The notes under the pieces were generated by a model. It saw only the letters and a program-made list of their open reading frames with translations, did not search any database and was not told the DNA's origin. From Pantoea sp. 1.19 (GTDB lineage: Bacteria; Pseudomonadota; Gammaproteobacteria; Enterobacterales; Enterobacteriaceae), in the NCBI RefSeq assembly GCF_001922585.1, contig NZ_MRBS01000001.1, forward strand, positions 124,001 to 188,000: a stretch of 64,000 nucleotides of DNA, given 5' to 3'. A program made the translations under genes and the position numbers. This document shows, one piece after another, positions 28,148-39,349 of this stretch (position 1 is the stretch's first letter; each line of letters starts with the position of its first letter).

Positions 28148-30022
28148 ATGACCATGAAAGGACAAGAGACCCGTGGCTTTCAGTCAGAAGTGAAGCAGCT
28201 TCTGCACCTGATGATTCACTCACTCTATTCAAACAAAGAAATTTTCCTCCGTGAGCTGATTTCGAACGCCTCCGACGCCGCGGATAAGCTGCGTTTTCGT
28301 GCGCTGTCCGCCCCGGAGCTGTATGAAGGCGACGGCGAGCTGCGGGTTCGCGTGTCGATCGATAAAGCGCAACGCACGCTGACCCTGAGCGATAACGGTA
28401 TCGGCATGCGCCGTGATGAAGTGATCGAAAACCTGGGGACCATTGCGAAATCCGGCACCAAATCTTTCCTTGAATCCCTTGGTTCAGATCAGGCCAAAGA
28501 CAGCCAGCTGATTGGCCAGTTTGGCGTAGGCTTCTACTCCGCTTTCATCGTGGCGGATAAGGTGACCGTTCGCACCCGTGCCGCCGGTGCGGCGCCTGAT
28601 GAAGCGGTATTCTGGGAATCCGCCGGGGAGGGCGAGTACACCCTCGCGGAGATCAGTAAGGCCGATCGCGGTACCGAGATAACCCTGCACCTGCGTGAAG
28701 GCGAGGATGAGTTTCTCGACGCGTGGCGCGTGCGTTCCATCATCAGCAAATACTCCGACCACATTGCGCTGCCGGTCGAAATCGAAAGCCACGATGAAGA
28801 GAATGACACCACCAGCTGGGAAAAAATCAACAAAGCGCAGGCGCTGTGGACCCGCAACAAGTCCGATATCAGCGATGATGAATACAAAGAATTTTATAAG
28901 CACATTGCCCATGATTTCAGCGATCCGCTGACCTGGAGCCACAACCGCGTGGAAGGCAAGCAGGAGTACACCAGCCTGCTGTATATTCCCACCCGGGCGC
29001 CGTGGGATATGTGGAACCGCGATCACAAGCACGGTCTGAAACTCTACGTGCAGCGCGTGTTCATCATGGACGACGCCGAACAATTTATGCCGAACTATCT
29101 GCGCTTTGTGCGTGGGCTGATTGACTCCAGCGATTTGCCGCTCAACGTATCGCGTGAAATTCTGCAGGATAGCCGCGTTACCCAATCCCTGCGCGGTGCG
29201 CTGAGCAAGCGTGCGCTGCAGATGCTGGAGCGCGTAGCCAAAGATGATGCAGAACAGTATCAGCAGTTCTGGCAGCAGTTTGGCCTGGTGTTGAAAGAGG
29301 GACCTGCAGAGGATACGGCAAACAAAGAGAGCATCGCGAAGCTGCTGCGCTTTGCGTCAACCCACGGCGACAGCGCGACGCAGAACGTCTCGCTGGAGGA
29401 TTACATTAGCCGCATGGTCGAGGGGCAGGAGAAGATTTATTACATTACGGCTGACAGCTACGCTGCGGCGAAAAACAGTCCGCATCTCGAGCTGTTCCGT
29501 AAAAAAGGAATTGAGGTGCTGCTGCTCTCCGATCGTATCGACGAGTGGATGATGAGCTACCTGACTGACTTTGACGGCAAGGCCTTCCAGTCTGTCAGCA
29601 AAGCGGATGAGTCGCTGAGCACGCTGGCGGACGAAGAGACGGACGCGCAAAAAGAGGCGGAAAAAGCCCTTGAGCCGTTTGTTGAGCGGGTAAAAACCCT
29701 GCTGGGTGAGCGCGTCAAAGAGGTGCGACTGACCCACCGCCTGACCGATAGCCCGGCCATCGTCACCACCGATGCTAACGACATGACCACGCAGATGGCA
29801 AAACTGTTTGCCGCCGCCGGTCAGGACGTGCCGGAAGTGAAATACCTGTTCGAGCTGAACCCGGAGCATCCGCTGGTCCGGCGCGCCGCGGACACCCAGG
29901 ACGAGGGACGCTTTGCCGAGTGGATTGAGCTGCTGCTTGACCAGGCTCTGCTGGCAGAAAAAGGCACGCTGGACGATCCTAACCAGTTTGTCCGCCGTAT
30001 GAACCAGCTGCTGCTGGGCTAA
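28148..30022 (+). CDS. htpG: Hsp90-family chaperone HtpG
   Basis: A 624-residue bacterial Hsp90. The GHKL ATPase domain shows [22 protein letters not shown] and [11 protein letters not shown]; the middle domain and C-terminal dimerisation domain follow with strong similarity to E. coli. HtpG works with DnaK in protein remodelling. Two ATGs are available, 28148 and 28154; GAGGT lies at a better distance to 28148, while E. coli begins at the equivalent of 28154. In E. coli adk follows directly; here about 4 kb is inserted. Confidence 0.96.
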   Translation: MTMKGQETRGFQSEVKQLLHLMIHSLYSNKEIFLRELISNASDAADKLRFRALSAPELYEGDGELRVRVSIDKAQRTLTLSDNGIGMRRDEVIENLGTIAKSGTKSFLESLGSDQAKDSQLIGQFGVGFYSAFIVADKVTVRTRAAGAAPDEAVFWESAGEGEYTLAEISKADRGTEITLHLREGEDEFLDAWRVRSIISKYSDHIALPVEIESHDEENDTTSWEKINKAQALWTRNKSDISDDEYKEFYKHIAHDFSDPLTWSHNRVEGKQEYTSLLYIPTRAPWDMWNRDHKHGLKLYVQRVFIMDDAEQFMPNYLRFVRGLIDSSDLPLNVSREILQDSRVTQSLRGALSKRALQMLERVAKDDAEQYQQFWQQFGLVLKEGPAEDTANKESIAKLLRFASTHGDSATQNVSLEDYISRMVEGQEKIYYITADSYAAAKNSPHLELFRKKGIEVLLLSDRIDEWMMSYLTDFDGKAFQSVSKADESLSTLADEETDAQKEAEKALEPFVERVKTLLGERVKEVRLTHRLTDSPAIVTTDANDMTTQMAKLFAAAGQDVPEVKYLFELNPEHPLVRRAADTQDEGRFAEWIELLLDQALLAEKGTLDDPNQFVRRMNQLLLG

Positions 30023-30030
30023 CCGGTATC

Positions 30031-30062
30031 ACGCTCCCCGTCGTTGGCGGGGGGCGTCTTTC
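30031..30062 (+). terminator. Terminator of htpG
   Basis: ACGCTCCCCG pairs with CGGGGGGCGT (one G-T pair) over a 7-nt loop, followed by CTTT. It ends htpG immediately before the convergent LysR gene. Confidence 0.65.
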
Positions 30063-30064
30063 CG

Positions 30065-30940
30065 TCACTGGCCCGAAGCGGCTTCTTCCAGCAGCCAGCG
30101 GCGAAACAACGTAATTTCCTCCTCCTCCTGACGGGTCTGTTTTACCATCATCCAGGTCGCCCGATCGACCTCTGCAAATCCCAGCGGCGCCACCAGCGTG
30201 CCATCACGAATCTCTTTTTTCACCAGAATCTGCGGCGTCATGATGATACCGAGGCCGTTGCGCGCCGCCTGGATCGCCAGCGTCAGATTATCAAAATGCT
30301 TACCGGCCCAAAAATCGCCGCGCGCGCCGGTTTTTTTTGCCCACTCCGCCCAGGCATGCAGCTTGGTATCAGCGTGCAGCAGGGGCAGGGTGGTGAAATC
30401 CGTCGCGTAGTTAAAGCGGTGCTGAAAAGCCGGCGCGCACACCGGACCGATATAATCAACGGTAATCAGCGTGGCGGCAATGTCCTGCAGCGCCGGCTGA
30501 TCGTGGCTGACGATCAGCACATCAGATTGCTCGCTGCGTACTTTGTCGATATCGACGTGGGTCTGAAAGGTCAGGACGATGTCCGCGTGGCGCTCATAAA
30601 AACGGCTGATGCGCGGGATCAGCCACTGGGCCAGAAAGCTTGGGGCGCAGGAGACCGCCAGCGCATTCCGGCGGCGAACGCGGATCTGTTCGCAGGTGGA
30701 CGCGATGTCGCCAAACGCCTGGCTGCAGCACACCTTTAAGCGCTCGCCATCGGCGGTCAGGCGAATGCGGCCATGCACCCGAAGAAACAGCGGCTTGCCC
30801 AGCCACTCTTCCAGCTGCCGCAGCTGGTGACTGACCGCGCTGTGGGTCACGTTGAGCGTCTGGGCGGCCAGGCTGACGCTTTGATGCAGGGCCGCCTGAT
30901 GAAAATAGCGCAGTGCCCGCAGTGAGGGTAATCCCGGCAT
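30065..30940 (-). CDS. LysR-family regulator, divergent from the PP-loop/Nudix/PLP/exporter operon
   Basis: A 291-residue LysR-type regulator resembling GcvA/AmpR-like members: winged helix-turn-helix at about 3-62 (LRALRYFHQAALHQSVSLAA ... THSAVSHQLRQLEEWLG), then a periplasmic-binding-like effector domain (LAVSCAPSFLAQWLIPRI ... LAIQAARNGLGIIMTPQ). It is transcribed away from the four-gene operon starting at 31138, the classic arrangement for a pathway-specific activator. The GTG at 30952 is an alternative start. The effector is unknown; a pathway intermediate or host signal is a guess. Confidence 0.88.
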   Translation of the reverse strand: MPGLPSLRALRYFHQAALHQSVSLAAQTLNVTHSAVSHQLRQLEEWLGKPLFLRVHGRIRLTADGERLKVCCSQAFGDIASTCEQIRVRRRNALAVSCAPSFLAQWLIPRISRFYERHADIVLTFQTHVDIDKVRSEQSDVLIVSHDQPALQDIAATLITVDYIGPVCAPAFQHRFNYATDFTTLPLLHADTKLHAWAEWAKKTGARGDFWAGKHFDNLTLAIQAARNGLGIIMTPQILVKKEIRDGTLVAPLGFAEVDRATWMMVKQTRQEEEEITLFRRWLLEEAASGQ

Positions 30941-30969
30941 ATCGCCTGTCACCTTGTGAGATTAACTAA

Positions 30970-31845
<876 letters not shown>

Positions 31846-31882
31846 TGTTCACGCACCCCGGTGCGCCCCGTTTCGGAGTGTA

Positions 31883-32284
31883 ATGATGAGAGTGATAGTG
31901 AAGTGCGCCGCGATAATTATCCATCAGCGATCGCTGCTGCTCACCCGCAAGCGCGGCACCGGGGTATTTATCTCCCCCGGCGGCAAGCCTCTGCCCGGTG
32001 AAGATCATTTGAGCTGTCTGCAGCGCGAGCTACAGGAGGAGCTGGGGGTCAGCGTGAAGGGCTTCCGGCCCTTTGGCCTGTTCCACGGCGTGGCTGAGTT
32101 TGAGGCGGTGGCGATTGAGAACCACGTTTATCACGTGGATATCGTCGGCGAGCCGCGCGCCGGCGCTGAAATCGAGGAGATAGCCTGGGTGAACTATCGC
32201 CGTCCGCCGTGCGAAATTGCCGTCGGATCGATCTTCCGTGAGAACGTGATGCCGCTGCTGTTCCAACAGGCGTTGATCAACTGA
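31883..32284 (+). CDS. Nudix hydrolase (YcfB-like) of the putative thioguanine operon
   Basis: A 133-residue Nudix protein. The box GX5EX7REUXEEXGU is complete: [20 protein letters not shown] followed by LGV, at about residues 34-56. Such enzymes cleave nucleoside diphosphate derivatives; here it may trim a nucleotide precursor or product, an inference from context. GGAG lies before the tandem ATGs 31883 and 31886. It follows the PP-loop gene by 37 bp, and its final TGA overlaps the next ATG. Confidence 0.85.
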   Translation: MMRVIVKCAAIIIHQRSLLLTRKRGTGVFISPGGKPLPGEDHLSCLQRELQEELGVSVKGFRPFGLFHGVAEFEAVAIENHVYHVDIVGEPRAGAEIEEIAWVNYRRPPCEIAVGSIFRENVMPLLFQQALIN

Positions 32285-33156
32285 TGGACGCGGCCTCTCT
32301 CTCCCCGGATTTGCAGCTCACGCACGGCAACGATTTTTTCTCGCGAGGGCATAGGTTACGGAACGCATTACGCGATGAACTGACCCGAATCTACAAACTT
32401 CAGGAGTTTGATGTGTTCTTCGTGCCGTCGGTGCGCGTGGGGCTGGTTATCCTCGCGCACCTGTTGCGCAAGCAGGAGATAACGCTGCGCCTCGCGCGTC
32501 ACGCGCACTATCAGCCGGTCAGCGCGCTGTTTAACACCGCGGTGCCGGCCACCGAACCCGGCGGCATTAGCCTGATTACTCACGTCAATCCCTATACTGG
32601 CGAGGTCAATCCGCTGAAAGATACGCAGGGGAAGGGCGTAGTCGATGCCTCGCACAGTTTTGCCACCACGCTGCACGGCGAATTGATCCGCGACAGTTCG
32701 CTGTTTGTCGCCCCGCTGCACAAGCACGCTTCGCTGACTGTGGGGCTGGCGCTGGTGGCGGTACGTTCGCGGCACTTCAGCACCCTGCTGCGCAGCGAAC
32801 TGCGCCTGTTTGAATCCGCCACCGCCTCCGCACAACCGCTGGAGGAAGCGCTGGCGCATATCCGCGGCGATGACTGGAAGCCGTGGAATGTGGCGCAGGT
32901 GAAAGCGATTGCCATTGATGACCTGGCGGGGATGGATTTTCGCTCGATCAGCGCCCCCAATCTGCCGTTTACCTGCTTTCGCGTGCCGCCGCTCAGCGAC
33001 AGTGCCCGCCAGCGGGTGAAGGCCGCCGGCGGACGCTATTTTCCTGAAACCGGCACCCTGCGGTTCTCCTGCTGGTCGCGGGGCGAGAGCAAACGCGGCG
33101 TGGACATGACCGATGACGTAAAACGTCAGCTGACGCAATTATGGAGAGAAGTATGA
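32284..33156 (+). CDS. PLP-dependent fold-type I-like protein (YcfC-like), candidate sulfur mobilising enzyme
   Basis: A 290-residue protein that I read as a compact class V aminotransferase/cysteine-desulfurase-like fold. A glycine-containing segment [13 protein letters not shown] (45-57) resembles the phosphate-binding start, [11 protein letters not shown] (98-108) is like the SHVSNVTG region of desulfurases, Asp121 in VVDASHS would hold the pyridine nitrogen and Lys147 in APLHKHAS is the candidate PLP lysine. It is shorter than true desulfurases. In the 6-thioguanine pathway a PLP protein delivers sulfur to the PP-loop enzyme. Overlaps both neighbours by 1-4 bases. Confidence 0.65.
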   Translation: MDAASLSPDLQLTHGNDFFSRGHRLRNALRDELTRIYKLQEFDVFFVPSVRVGLVILAHLLRKQEITLRLARHAHYQPVSALFNTAVPATEPGGISLITHVNPYTGEVNPLKDTQGKGVVDASHSFATTLHGELIRDSSLFVAPLHKHASLTVGLALVAVRSRHFSTLLRSELRLFESATASAQPLEEALAHIRGDDWKPWNVAQVKAIAIDDLAGMDFRSISAPNLPFTCFRVPPLSDSARQRVKAAGGRYFPETGTLRFSCWSRGESKRGVDMTDDVKRQLTQLWREV

Positions 33157-34058
33157 GCCTTACCCGCAGCCCCAACGGTAATCTGATCGGTATCCTGGGC
33201 GGGATAATTTTAAGCAGCGATGCGCTGTTTATACGCCTGATGCACTTTGACACGGCCTGGGAGATTGTTTTTGTACGCGGCTTGCTTATGTGGTCGGTCT
33301 GCCTTGCGGTCTGGCTCTGCTGGCGTGGTAGTCGCGCCACGCTGGGATCGCCCTGGCTAACCCGGGACAATCTGCTGTCGACGCTGTTTTTCTGCCTGGC
33401 GTCGGCCGGCTTTGTTAACGCCCTGCACCGCGGCAATGTCGCGACCGTACTGGTGATCATCTCGGCCACCCCGTTTATTTCGGCGCTGATCTCACGGATC
33501 ATCTTTCAGGTGCGGATCCCGCGCAGCCTGATGCTGGCGGCGCTGGTTGGCATTACCGGAGTCGGGGTGGTACTCAGCGGCAGTGGCCAGGCGGGCGGCA
33601 GCGCGCTGGCCAATCTGTATGCTCTGGGAACCGCGGTGGCGATGGCGCTGGCGTTTATCTTCAGCGCCCGGGTCAGCGGAGGCACGCTGGCGCTGCCGTC
33701 GCTGGGGGGCGTGCTGGCTTCGCTGCTGATCCTGCTCTGGGGCGGGGGCGATCTGCTGGATCACCTGCGGCGGCTGCAGCCGCCGCAGCTGGGCTGGGCG
33801 CTGGCGGAAGGCGCGCTGATCATGCCGTTAGCGATGGGGCTGATCACGCTCTCCACCCGCTACGTTTCACCGGCCAACGCCGGGCTGTTTCTGCTGCTGG
33901 AGACCGCGCTGGCGCCGCTGTGGATCTATCTGTTTCTGGGAGAGCGCCCCTCGCCGCAGGCGGTGCTGGGCGGCGCGATCATCGTGTCGGCAGTGGTGGG
34001 TCAGAGCCTCTGGACGCGCCGGCAGCAGCAGCACACGCGCTATGCCGACGCCGGCTAG
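33153..34058 (+). CDS. DMT superfamily (EamA) exporter (YcfD-like) of the putative thioguanine operon
   Basis: A 301-residue membrane protein with about ten helices in two EamA repeats ([21 protein letters not shown] at the start; [26 protein letters not shown] near the end). As the last gene of the operon it probably exports the product or protects the producer. The start at 33153 follows GGAGAG and overlaps the previous stop (ATGA); a start at 33141 would lie further inside the previous gene. The substrate is inferred only from context. Confidence 0.85.
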   Translation: MSLTRSPNGNLIGILGGIILSSDALFIRLMHFDTAWEIVFVRGLLMWSVCLAVWLCWRGSRATLGSPWLTRDNLLSTLFFCLASAGFVNALHRGNVATVLVIISATPFISALISRIIFQVRIPRSLMLAALVGITGVGVVLSGSGQAGGSALANLYALGTAVAMALAFIFSARVSGGTLALPSLGGVLASLLILLWGGGDLLDHLRRLQPPQLGWALAEGALIMPLAMGLITLSTRYVSPANAGLFLLLETALAPLWIYLFLGERPSPQAVLGGAIIVSAVVGQSLWTRRQQQHTRYADAG

Positions 34059-34155
34059 CACCTTGCCCGGACGCGCGCGCAATGCGCTGGTGGCGATGCA
34101 CATAAGCCGCGCGTTCCTTGTGGATGCCCGGCCATAATGGTATGTTCCACAGGCT

Positions 34156-34197
34156 GTGTCCCGCATTGGGTTGTGCAGACGTCCCAGGGCGGGACAC
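34156..34197 (+). repeat. Inverted repeat in the adk leader region
   Basis: A perfect 9-bp inverted repeat (GTGTCCCGC at 34156-34164, GCGGGACAC at 34189-34197) with a 24-bp centre is followed by CGTCTTTTT. It lies between the exporter gene and adk and could end the operon transcript or structure the adk leader. Confidence 0.55.
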
Positions 34198-34221
34198 CGT
34201 CTTTTTCACACATTTGTTTAA

Positions 34222-34890
<669 letters not shown>

Positions 34891-34897
34891 TTCCCCG

Positions 34898-34932
34898 CGC
34901 TGCGCGGTTCGCGACTGACGGCCCGCGCAGCG
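34898..34932 (+). terminator. Hairpin after adk
   Basis: A 10-bp perfect inverted repeat (CGCTGCGCGG / CCGCGCAGCG) with a 15-nt loop starts eight bases after the adk stop. The downstream sequence is pyrimidine-rich (GCTTTACCCTCCTCTCC), so termination may be partial. Confidence 0.5.
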
Positions 34933-35030
34933 GCTTTACCCTCCTCTCCTTTTGCAACAATTGGTTCGCGCTGCGCCGATTTCCGCTAAAATATCCCCTT
35001 TACGTCACGCACCGAAATCAAGGAATTAAG

Positions 35031-35990
35031 ATGAGGCCAGATATCCCAGGCGTCCTGTTAGTTAACCTCGGCACGCCCGATGCGCCGACCTCCGCCGCCG
35101 TCAAACGTTACCTGAAACAGTTCCTCAGCGATCGCCGCGTGGTTGATACGCCTCGCTGGCTGTGGTGGCCGCTGCTGAACGGCGTGATCCTACCGCTGCG
35201 ATCTCCACGGGTTTCAAAGCTCTACGCCTCGGTGTGGATGGAGGGCGGCTCACCGCTGCTGGTCTTCAGCCAGCGCCAGCGGGACGCACTGGCGGCGCAG
35301 CTCGATATGCCGGTGGCGCTGGGGATGAGCTACGGCAACCCATCGCTAAAAAGCGCCGTCGACAGCCTGCTGGAACAGGGGGTTACCCGACTGATTGTGC
35401 TGCCGCTCTATCCGCAGTTTTCCTGCTCGACGGTAGCCGCGGTGTGGGATGGCCTGACTCAGGTCTTCTCCGGCTACCGCTCACTGCCGGACGTCAGCTT
35501 CATTCGCGATTACGCCACCCATCCCGCCTACATTGCTGCACTGAAAGCCTCGGTAGAGCGCAGCTTCGCCGCCCACGGCAAGCCGGACCTGCTGGTGCTC
35601 TCCTACCACGGTATTCCGCAGCGCTTTGCCGATCAGGGAGACGATTACCCGCAGCGCTGCCGCCATACCACCGACGCGCTGATCGCCGCGCTGGGGCTGG
35701 GCGAGGGTGACGTGATGATGACTTTCCAGTCGCGCTTTGGCCGTGAACCCTGGCTCACGCCCTACACCGATGAGACCATGAAGGGACTGCCGGCGAAGGG
35801 AATTAAACGATTGCAGATCATGAGTCCGGGCTTTGCCTCTGACTGTCTGGAAACGCTGGAGGAGATCAACGGCGAAAACCGCGAAATCTTCCTGCACGCC
35901 GGCGGCGAAAGCTTTGAATATATCCCGGCGCTGAACGACGATGCGGAACACATCGCGATGATGCGTCAGCTGGTTACGGAACGGCGTTAA
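35031..35990 (+). CDS. hemH: Ferrochelatase
   Basis: A 319-residue class II chelatase that inserts Fe2+ into protoporphyrin IX, the last step of haem synthesis. The catalytic His lies in [13 protein letters not shown] (about residue 194), and the conserved acidic metal-site Glu region DCLETLEEI (about 260-270) is present. N-terminus [14 protein letters not shown] is typical. It lies between adk and gsk; the aes esterase gene that separates hemH and gsk in E. coli is absent. Confidence 0.97.
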   Translation: MRPDIPGVLLVNLGTPDAPTSAAVKRYLKQFLSDRRVVDTPRWLWWPLLNGVILPLRSPRVSKLYASVWMEGGSPLLVFSQRQRDALAAQLDMPVALGMSYGNPSLKSAVDSLLEQGVTRLIVLPLYPQFSCSTVAAVWDGLTQVFSGYRSLPDVSFIRDYATHPAYIAALKASVERSFAAHGKPDLLVLSYHGIPQRFADQGDDYPQRCRHTTDALIAALGLGEGDVMMTFQSRFGREPWLTPYTDETMKGLPAKGIKRLQIMSPGFASDCLETLEEINGENREIFLHAGGESFEYIPALNDDAEHIAMMRQLVTERR

Positions 35991-35996
35991 TCGTTG

Positions 35997-36026
35997 GGCG
36001 GAGTGTGCTATCATGCTCCGCCTTTT
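35997..36026 (+). terminator. Terminator-like hairpin between hemH and gsk
   Basis: GGCGGAG (35997-36003) pairs with CTCCGCC (36016-36022) over a 12-nt loop, followed by TTTT. It ends hemH transcription at least in part, 20 bp before the gsk start. Confidence 0.65.
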
Positions 36027-36046
36027 AGCCGACGGTTTAACGCACC

Positions 36047-37351
36047 ATGAAATTTCCCGGTAAACGCAAATCCAAACACTATTTCCCCGTCAGCGCGCGC
36101 GATCCGCTGCTGATGCCCGTGCAGCCCGAGGCTGAACACGGCAGCAGCTGGATCGTTGGCATTGATCAGACGCTGGTGGATATTGAAGCCCGCGTGGATG
36201 AGGCGTTTATCGTACGCTACGGGTTAAGTCTGGGACATTCATTGGTGATCGACGACGCCGTCGCCGATGCCCTGTATCGCGAACTGCGTGATAACAAGCT
36301 GATTACTCATCAGTTTGCCGGCGGCACCATCGGCAATACGCTGCACAACTACTCGGTACTGGCTGATGACCGCTCAGTGCTGCTTGGGGTAATGTGTGAC
36401 AACATCGAGATTGGCGGCTACGCCTATCGCTATCTGTGCAACACCTCCAGCCGCACCGATCTCAACCACCTGCAGGGCGTGAATGGCGCCATTGGCCGCT
36501 GCTTTACGCTGGTGACCGCGCAGGGCGAACGCACCTTTGCCATCAGTCCGGGGATGATGAATCAGCTGCGTACCGAGAGCATTCCCGAGTCGGTCATTGC
36601 CGGCGCCTCGGCGCTGGTGTTGACCTCTTATCTGGTGCGCTGTCAGCCGGGCGAACCGATGCCGGATGCCACCATGCAGGCGATTGCCTACGCGAAAAAG
36701 CACAACGTACCGGTGGTACTGACGCTGGGCACCCAATACGTGATCGCCGACAATCCCGACTTCTGGCGCGCCTTTCTGCGCGAGCACGTCTCGGTGTTAG
36801 CAATGAATGAGGAAGAGGCCTGCGCCCTTACCGGCAGTGCCGATCCGCTGGAGGCCGCCAATATCGCGCTCGACTGGGTCGACCTGGTGCTGTGCACCGC
36901 CGGTCCGGGTGGGTTGTACATGGCCGGCTTCACCGAGGAGTCCGGCAAGCGCGCCACCAACCATCCGCTGCTGCCCGGCATCATCGCCGAATTCAATCAG
37001 TATGAGTTCAGCCGGGCGATGCGCTACCAGGACTGCCAGCAGCCGCTGCGCATCTTTTCCCATATCGCGCCCTACATGGGCGGCCCGGAGAAGATCATGA
37101 ACACCAACGGCGCTGGCGATGGCGCGCTGGCCGCGCTACTACACGACATTACCGCCAACAATTACCACCGGCAAAACGTACCCAACTCCAGCAAGCACGG
37201 TCGGCAGTATCTGACCTACTCTTCGCTGGCGCAGGTGTGTAAATACGCCAACCGCGTCAGCTATCAGGTCCTCAATCAGCACGCGCCGCGCCTGACCCGC
37301 GGGCTGCCGGAGCGTGAGGACAGTCTGGAAGAGGCCTACTGGGAACGCTAA
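36047..37351 (+). CDS. gsk: Inosine-guanosine kinase
   Basis: A 434-residue PfkB-family kinase that phosphorylates guanosine and inosine. The substrate region FAGGTIGNTLHNYSVLADD and the catalytic/anion-hole motif NTNGAGDGALAALL (about 353-366) are conserved. Length equals E. coli Gsk. It salvages purine nucleosides. If the nearby operon does make 6-thioguanine, Gsk would meet guanosine-like compounds, an idea only. Confidence 0.96.
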   Translation: MKFPGKRKSKHYFPVSARDPLLMPVQPEAEHGSSWIVGIDQTLVDIEARVDEAFIVRYGLSLGHSLVIDDAVADALYRELRDNKLITHQFAGGTIGNTLHNYSVLADDRSVLLGVMCDNIEIGGYAYRYLCNTSSRTDLNHLQGVNGAIGRCFTLVTAQGERTFAISPGMMNQLRTESIPESVIAGASALVLTSYLVRCQPGEPMPDATMQAIAYAKKHNVPVVLTLGTQYVIADNPDFWRAFLREHVSVLAMNEEEACALTGSADPLEAANIALDWVDLVLCTAGPGGLYMAGFTEESGKRATNHPLLPGIIAEFNQYEFSRAMRYQDCQQPLRIFSHIAPYMGGPEKIMNTNGAGDGALAALLHDITANNYHRQNVPNSSKHGRQYLTYSSLAQVCKYANRVSYQVLNQHAPRLTRGLPEREDSLEEAYWER

Positions 37352-37355
37352 GCCC

Positions 37356-37384
37356 AAAAAAGCCCCGTCCTGCGCGGACGGGGC
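37356..37384 (-). terminator. Terminator of ybaL
   Basis: On the minus strand GCCCCGTCC / GGACGGGGC (9 bp) is followed by six T residues, about 25 bp past the ybaL stop. The same hairpin lies just after the gsk stop and may stop both. Confidence 0.85.
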
Positions 37385-37407
37385 CGGATGATGGCATTGT
37401 GGCCGGG

Positions 37408-39090
37408 CTACACCGGGCACTCGCGCGGCGGGGAGCCGGGCTCAACCTGCAAGATGCTCATCATGCTGTTGGCGATTTCACGTTCTCCCATTACCACGCG
37501 ATCTGCGCCACGTTCCAGAATGTAGCTCACCTCATCGTCATAATGCGCCCGGGCGATAATCTCAATAGTTGGCCGGGTTTCGCGCGCGGAGGTCACCACC
37601 TCTCCGGCCTCATAGCCGTTGGGAATGGTCAGCAGCAGCCAGCGCGCGCAGTCCAGCCGCGCCAGGCCCATGGTCTCGCTGCGGGCGGCGTTGCCGAGTA
37701 CCGCTTTGATGCCCTGTTCCCGCAGCGCCTCGACGCGTGGGCGGGAGTTTTCCACCACCACCATCGGAATGCCGGCCTCCTGCAGTTGGGCTCCGAGCAG
37801 GCTGCCCACCCGGCCGTAGCCGACCAGTACCGCATGATTACAGAGGTCGACCGGAATCTGCTTCTCCTCTTCGATCGCTTCTTCCATGGCCTGCTCCGCC
37901 CCGGCGTCGGTTTTATCCAGCACCCGCTCCAGCAGCGCAAACAGCACCGGGTTAATCATGATCGACAGGATCGCGCCGGCCAGCACCAGATTACGCCCCT
38001 CGTCGGAGAGCAAATTAAGCGAAATTCCCAGTCCGGCAAGGATAAAGGCAAACTCGCCGATTTGCGCCAGGCTCACCGAAATCGTCAGCGCAGTGCGCCT
38101 GGAGTGACCAAACAGCCGTACCAGGCCGAAGGCGGCGATTGATTTCCCCAGCACGATAATCGCCACCGTACCGAGCACCGCCAGCGGCTGAGTCCAGAGG
38201 ATCGTCGGGTCAAACAGCATGCCGACCGAGACGAAAAACAGCACGGCAAACGCATCGCGCAGCGGCAGGGTGTCGTGCGCGGCCCGCTGGCTCAGTTCCG
38301 ACTCATTGAGCACCATGCCGGCAAAGAAAGCGCCAAGGGCAAAGGAGACGTCAAACAGCTCCACCGCGCCGAACGCGATGCCCAGCGCCAGCGCCAGCAC
38401 CGCCAGGGTGAACAGCTCCCGGGAACCGGTGGCGGCGCTGCGTGCGAGGATCCACGGAATGGCGCGGCGACCAACCAGCATCATCAACGCCATAAAGGTA
38501 AACACTTTGCCGATAGTCAGCAGGAGATCCCACGCCAGCAGCGACAGGCTGGCGTTGCCTGCCTCCAGCATCCCGGCGACCGCCGGCAGCAGCACCAGCG
38601 TCAGCACCATCACCAGGTCTTCAACAATCAGCCAGCCGATGGCGATCTGGCCGCGCTGGCTGTCAATCAGCTGCCGCTCCTCCAGCGAGCGCAGCAGCAC
38701 CACGGTACTGGCGGTGGACAGACATAAGCCGAACACCCAGCCGGCGAGCAGCGACCAGCCCAGCGCCCAGGAAAGCGCCATACCCAGCAGCGTCGCGACG
38801 GCAATCTGCGCGACCGCACCGGGAATGGCTATCGACTTTACCGCCATCAAATCTTTCAGGGAAAAATGCAGGCCGACGCCAAACATCAGCAAAATCACCC
38901 CCAGTTCGGCCAGTTCCGGTGCCAGATTGGTATCGGCAACAAAACCGGGGGTAAAGGGCCCCGCCAGCACGCCGGCCAGCAGATAACCGACGAGGGGGGA
39001 GATACGCAGACGGTTTGCCACCATGCCGAGGATAAAGGCCAGAACCAATCCCCCCACAATGGTGGTGATCAGCGGTGTGGTGTGATGCAT
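37408..39090 (-). CDS. ybaL: CPA2 cation:proton antiporter YbaL (KefB-like)
   Basis: A 560-residue inner-membrane protein: twelve or so helices of the Na+/H+ exchanger domain (about 1-385), then an RCK/TrkA-N NAD-binding domain with VLVGYGRVGSLLGAQL (about 418-434). It probably exchanges K+ or Na+ for H+ under cytosolic ligand control; the physiological role is not settled. The start at 39090 (MHHTTPLITTIVGG) follows AAGGAG; the longer frame to 39186 is rejected. Convergent with gsk. Confidence 0.93.
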   Translation of the reverse strand: MHHTTPLITTIVGGLVLAFILGMVANRLRISPLVGYLLAGVLAGPFTPGFVADTNLAPELAELGVILLMFGVGLHFSLKDLMAVKSIAIPGAVAQIAVATLLGMALSWALGWSLLAGWVFGLCLSTASTVVLLRSLEERQLIDSQRGQIAIGWLIVEDLVMVLTLVLLPAVAGMLEAGNASLSLLAWDLLLTIGKVFTFMALMMLVGRRAIPWILARSAATGSRELFTLAVLALALGIAFGAVELFDVSFALGAFFAGMVLNESELSQRAAHDTLPLRDAFAVLFFVSVGMLFDPTILWTQPLAVLGTVAIIVLGKSIAAFGLVRLFGHSRRTALTISVSLAQIGEFAFILAGLGISLNLLSDEGRNLVLAGAILSIMINPVLFALLERVLDKTDAGAEQAMEEAIEEEKQIPVDLCNHAVLVGYGRVGSLLGAQLQEAGIPMVVVENSRPRVEALREQGIKAVLGNAARSETMGLARLDCARWLLLTIPNGYEAGEVVTSARETRPTIEIIARAHYDDEVSYILERGADRVVMGEREIANSMMSILQVEPGSPPRECPV

Positions 39091-39298
39091 GCCCGACTCC
39101 TTATGCTGCGATCCGCCCGCCTGACGCCATGACGATGACGGGCGGATACAAGTGTGTCCAGATGTGTACCACTGAGTGTATGGCAAAATGTCGCCTGCCG
39201 CTTGATAAAGTTTGTCCTGAAGGCAAAAAAAAAGGATCAGAAGAAGATAGACAGGGATAAGGCAGATTTTATTGATACAACTTTATTACTGTATGTAA

Positions 39299-39340
39299 AA
39301 CGGGGATAAAGACGCCGCCGGCTGCGTATTTATCCCCGTT
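39299..39340 (-). terminator. Terminator of fsr
   Basis: A perfect 12-bp inverted repeat (AACGGGGATAAA / TTTATCCCCGTT) with an 18-nt loop begins ten bases past the fsr stop on the minus strand and runs into TTTT. Confidence 0.7.
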
Positions 39341-39349
39341 AAAGACCGG

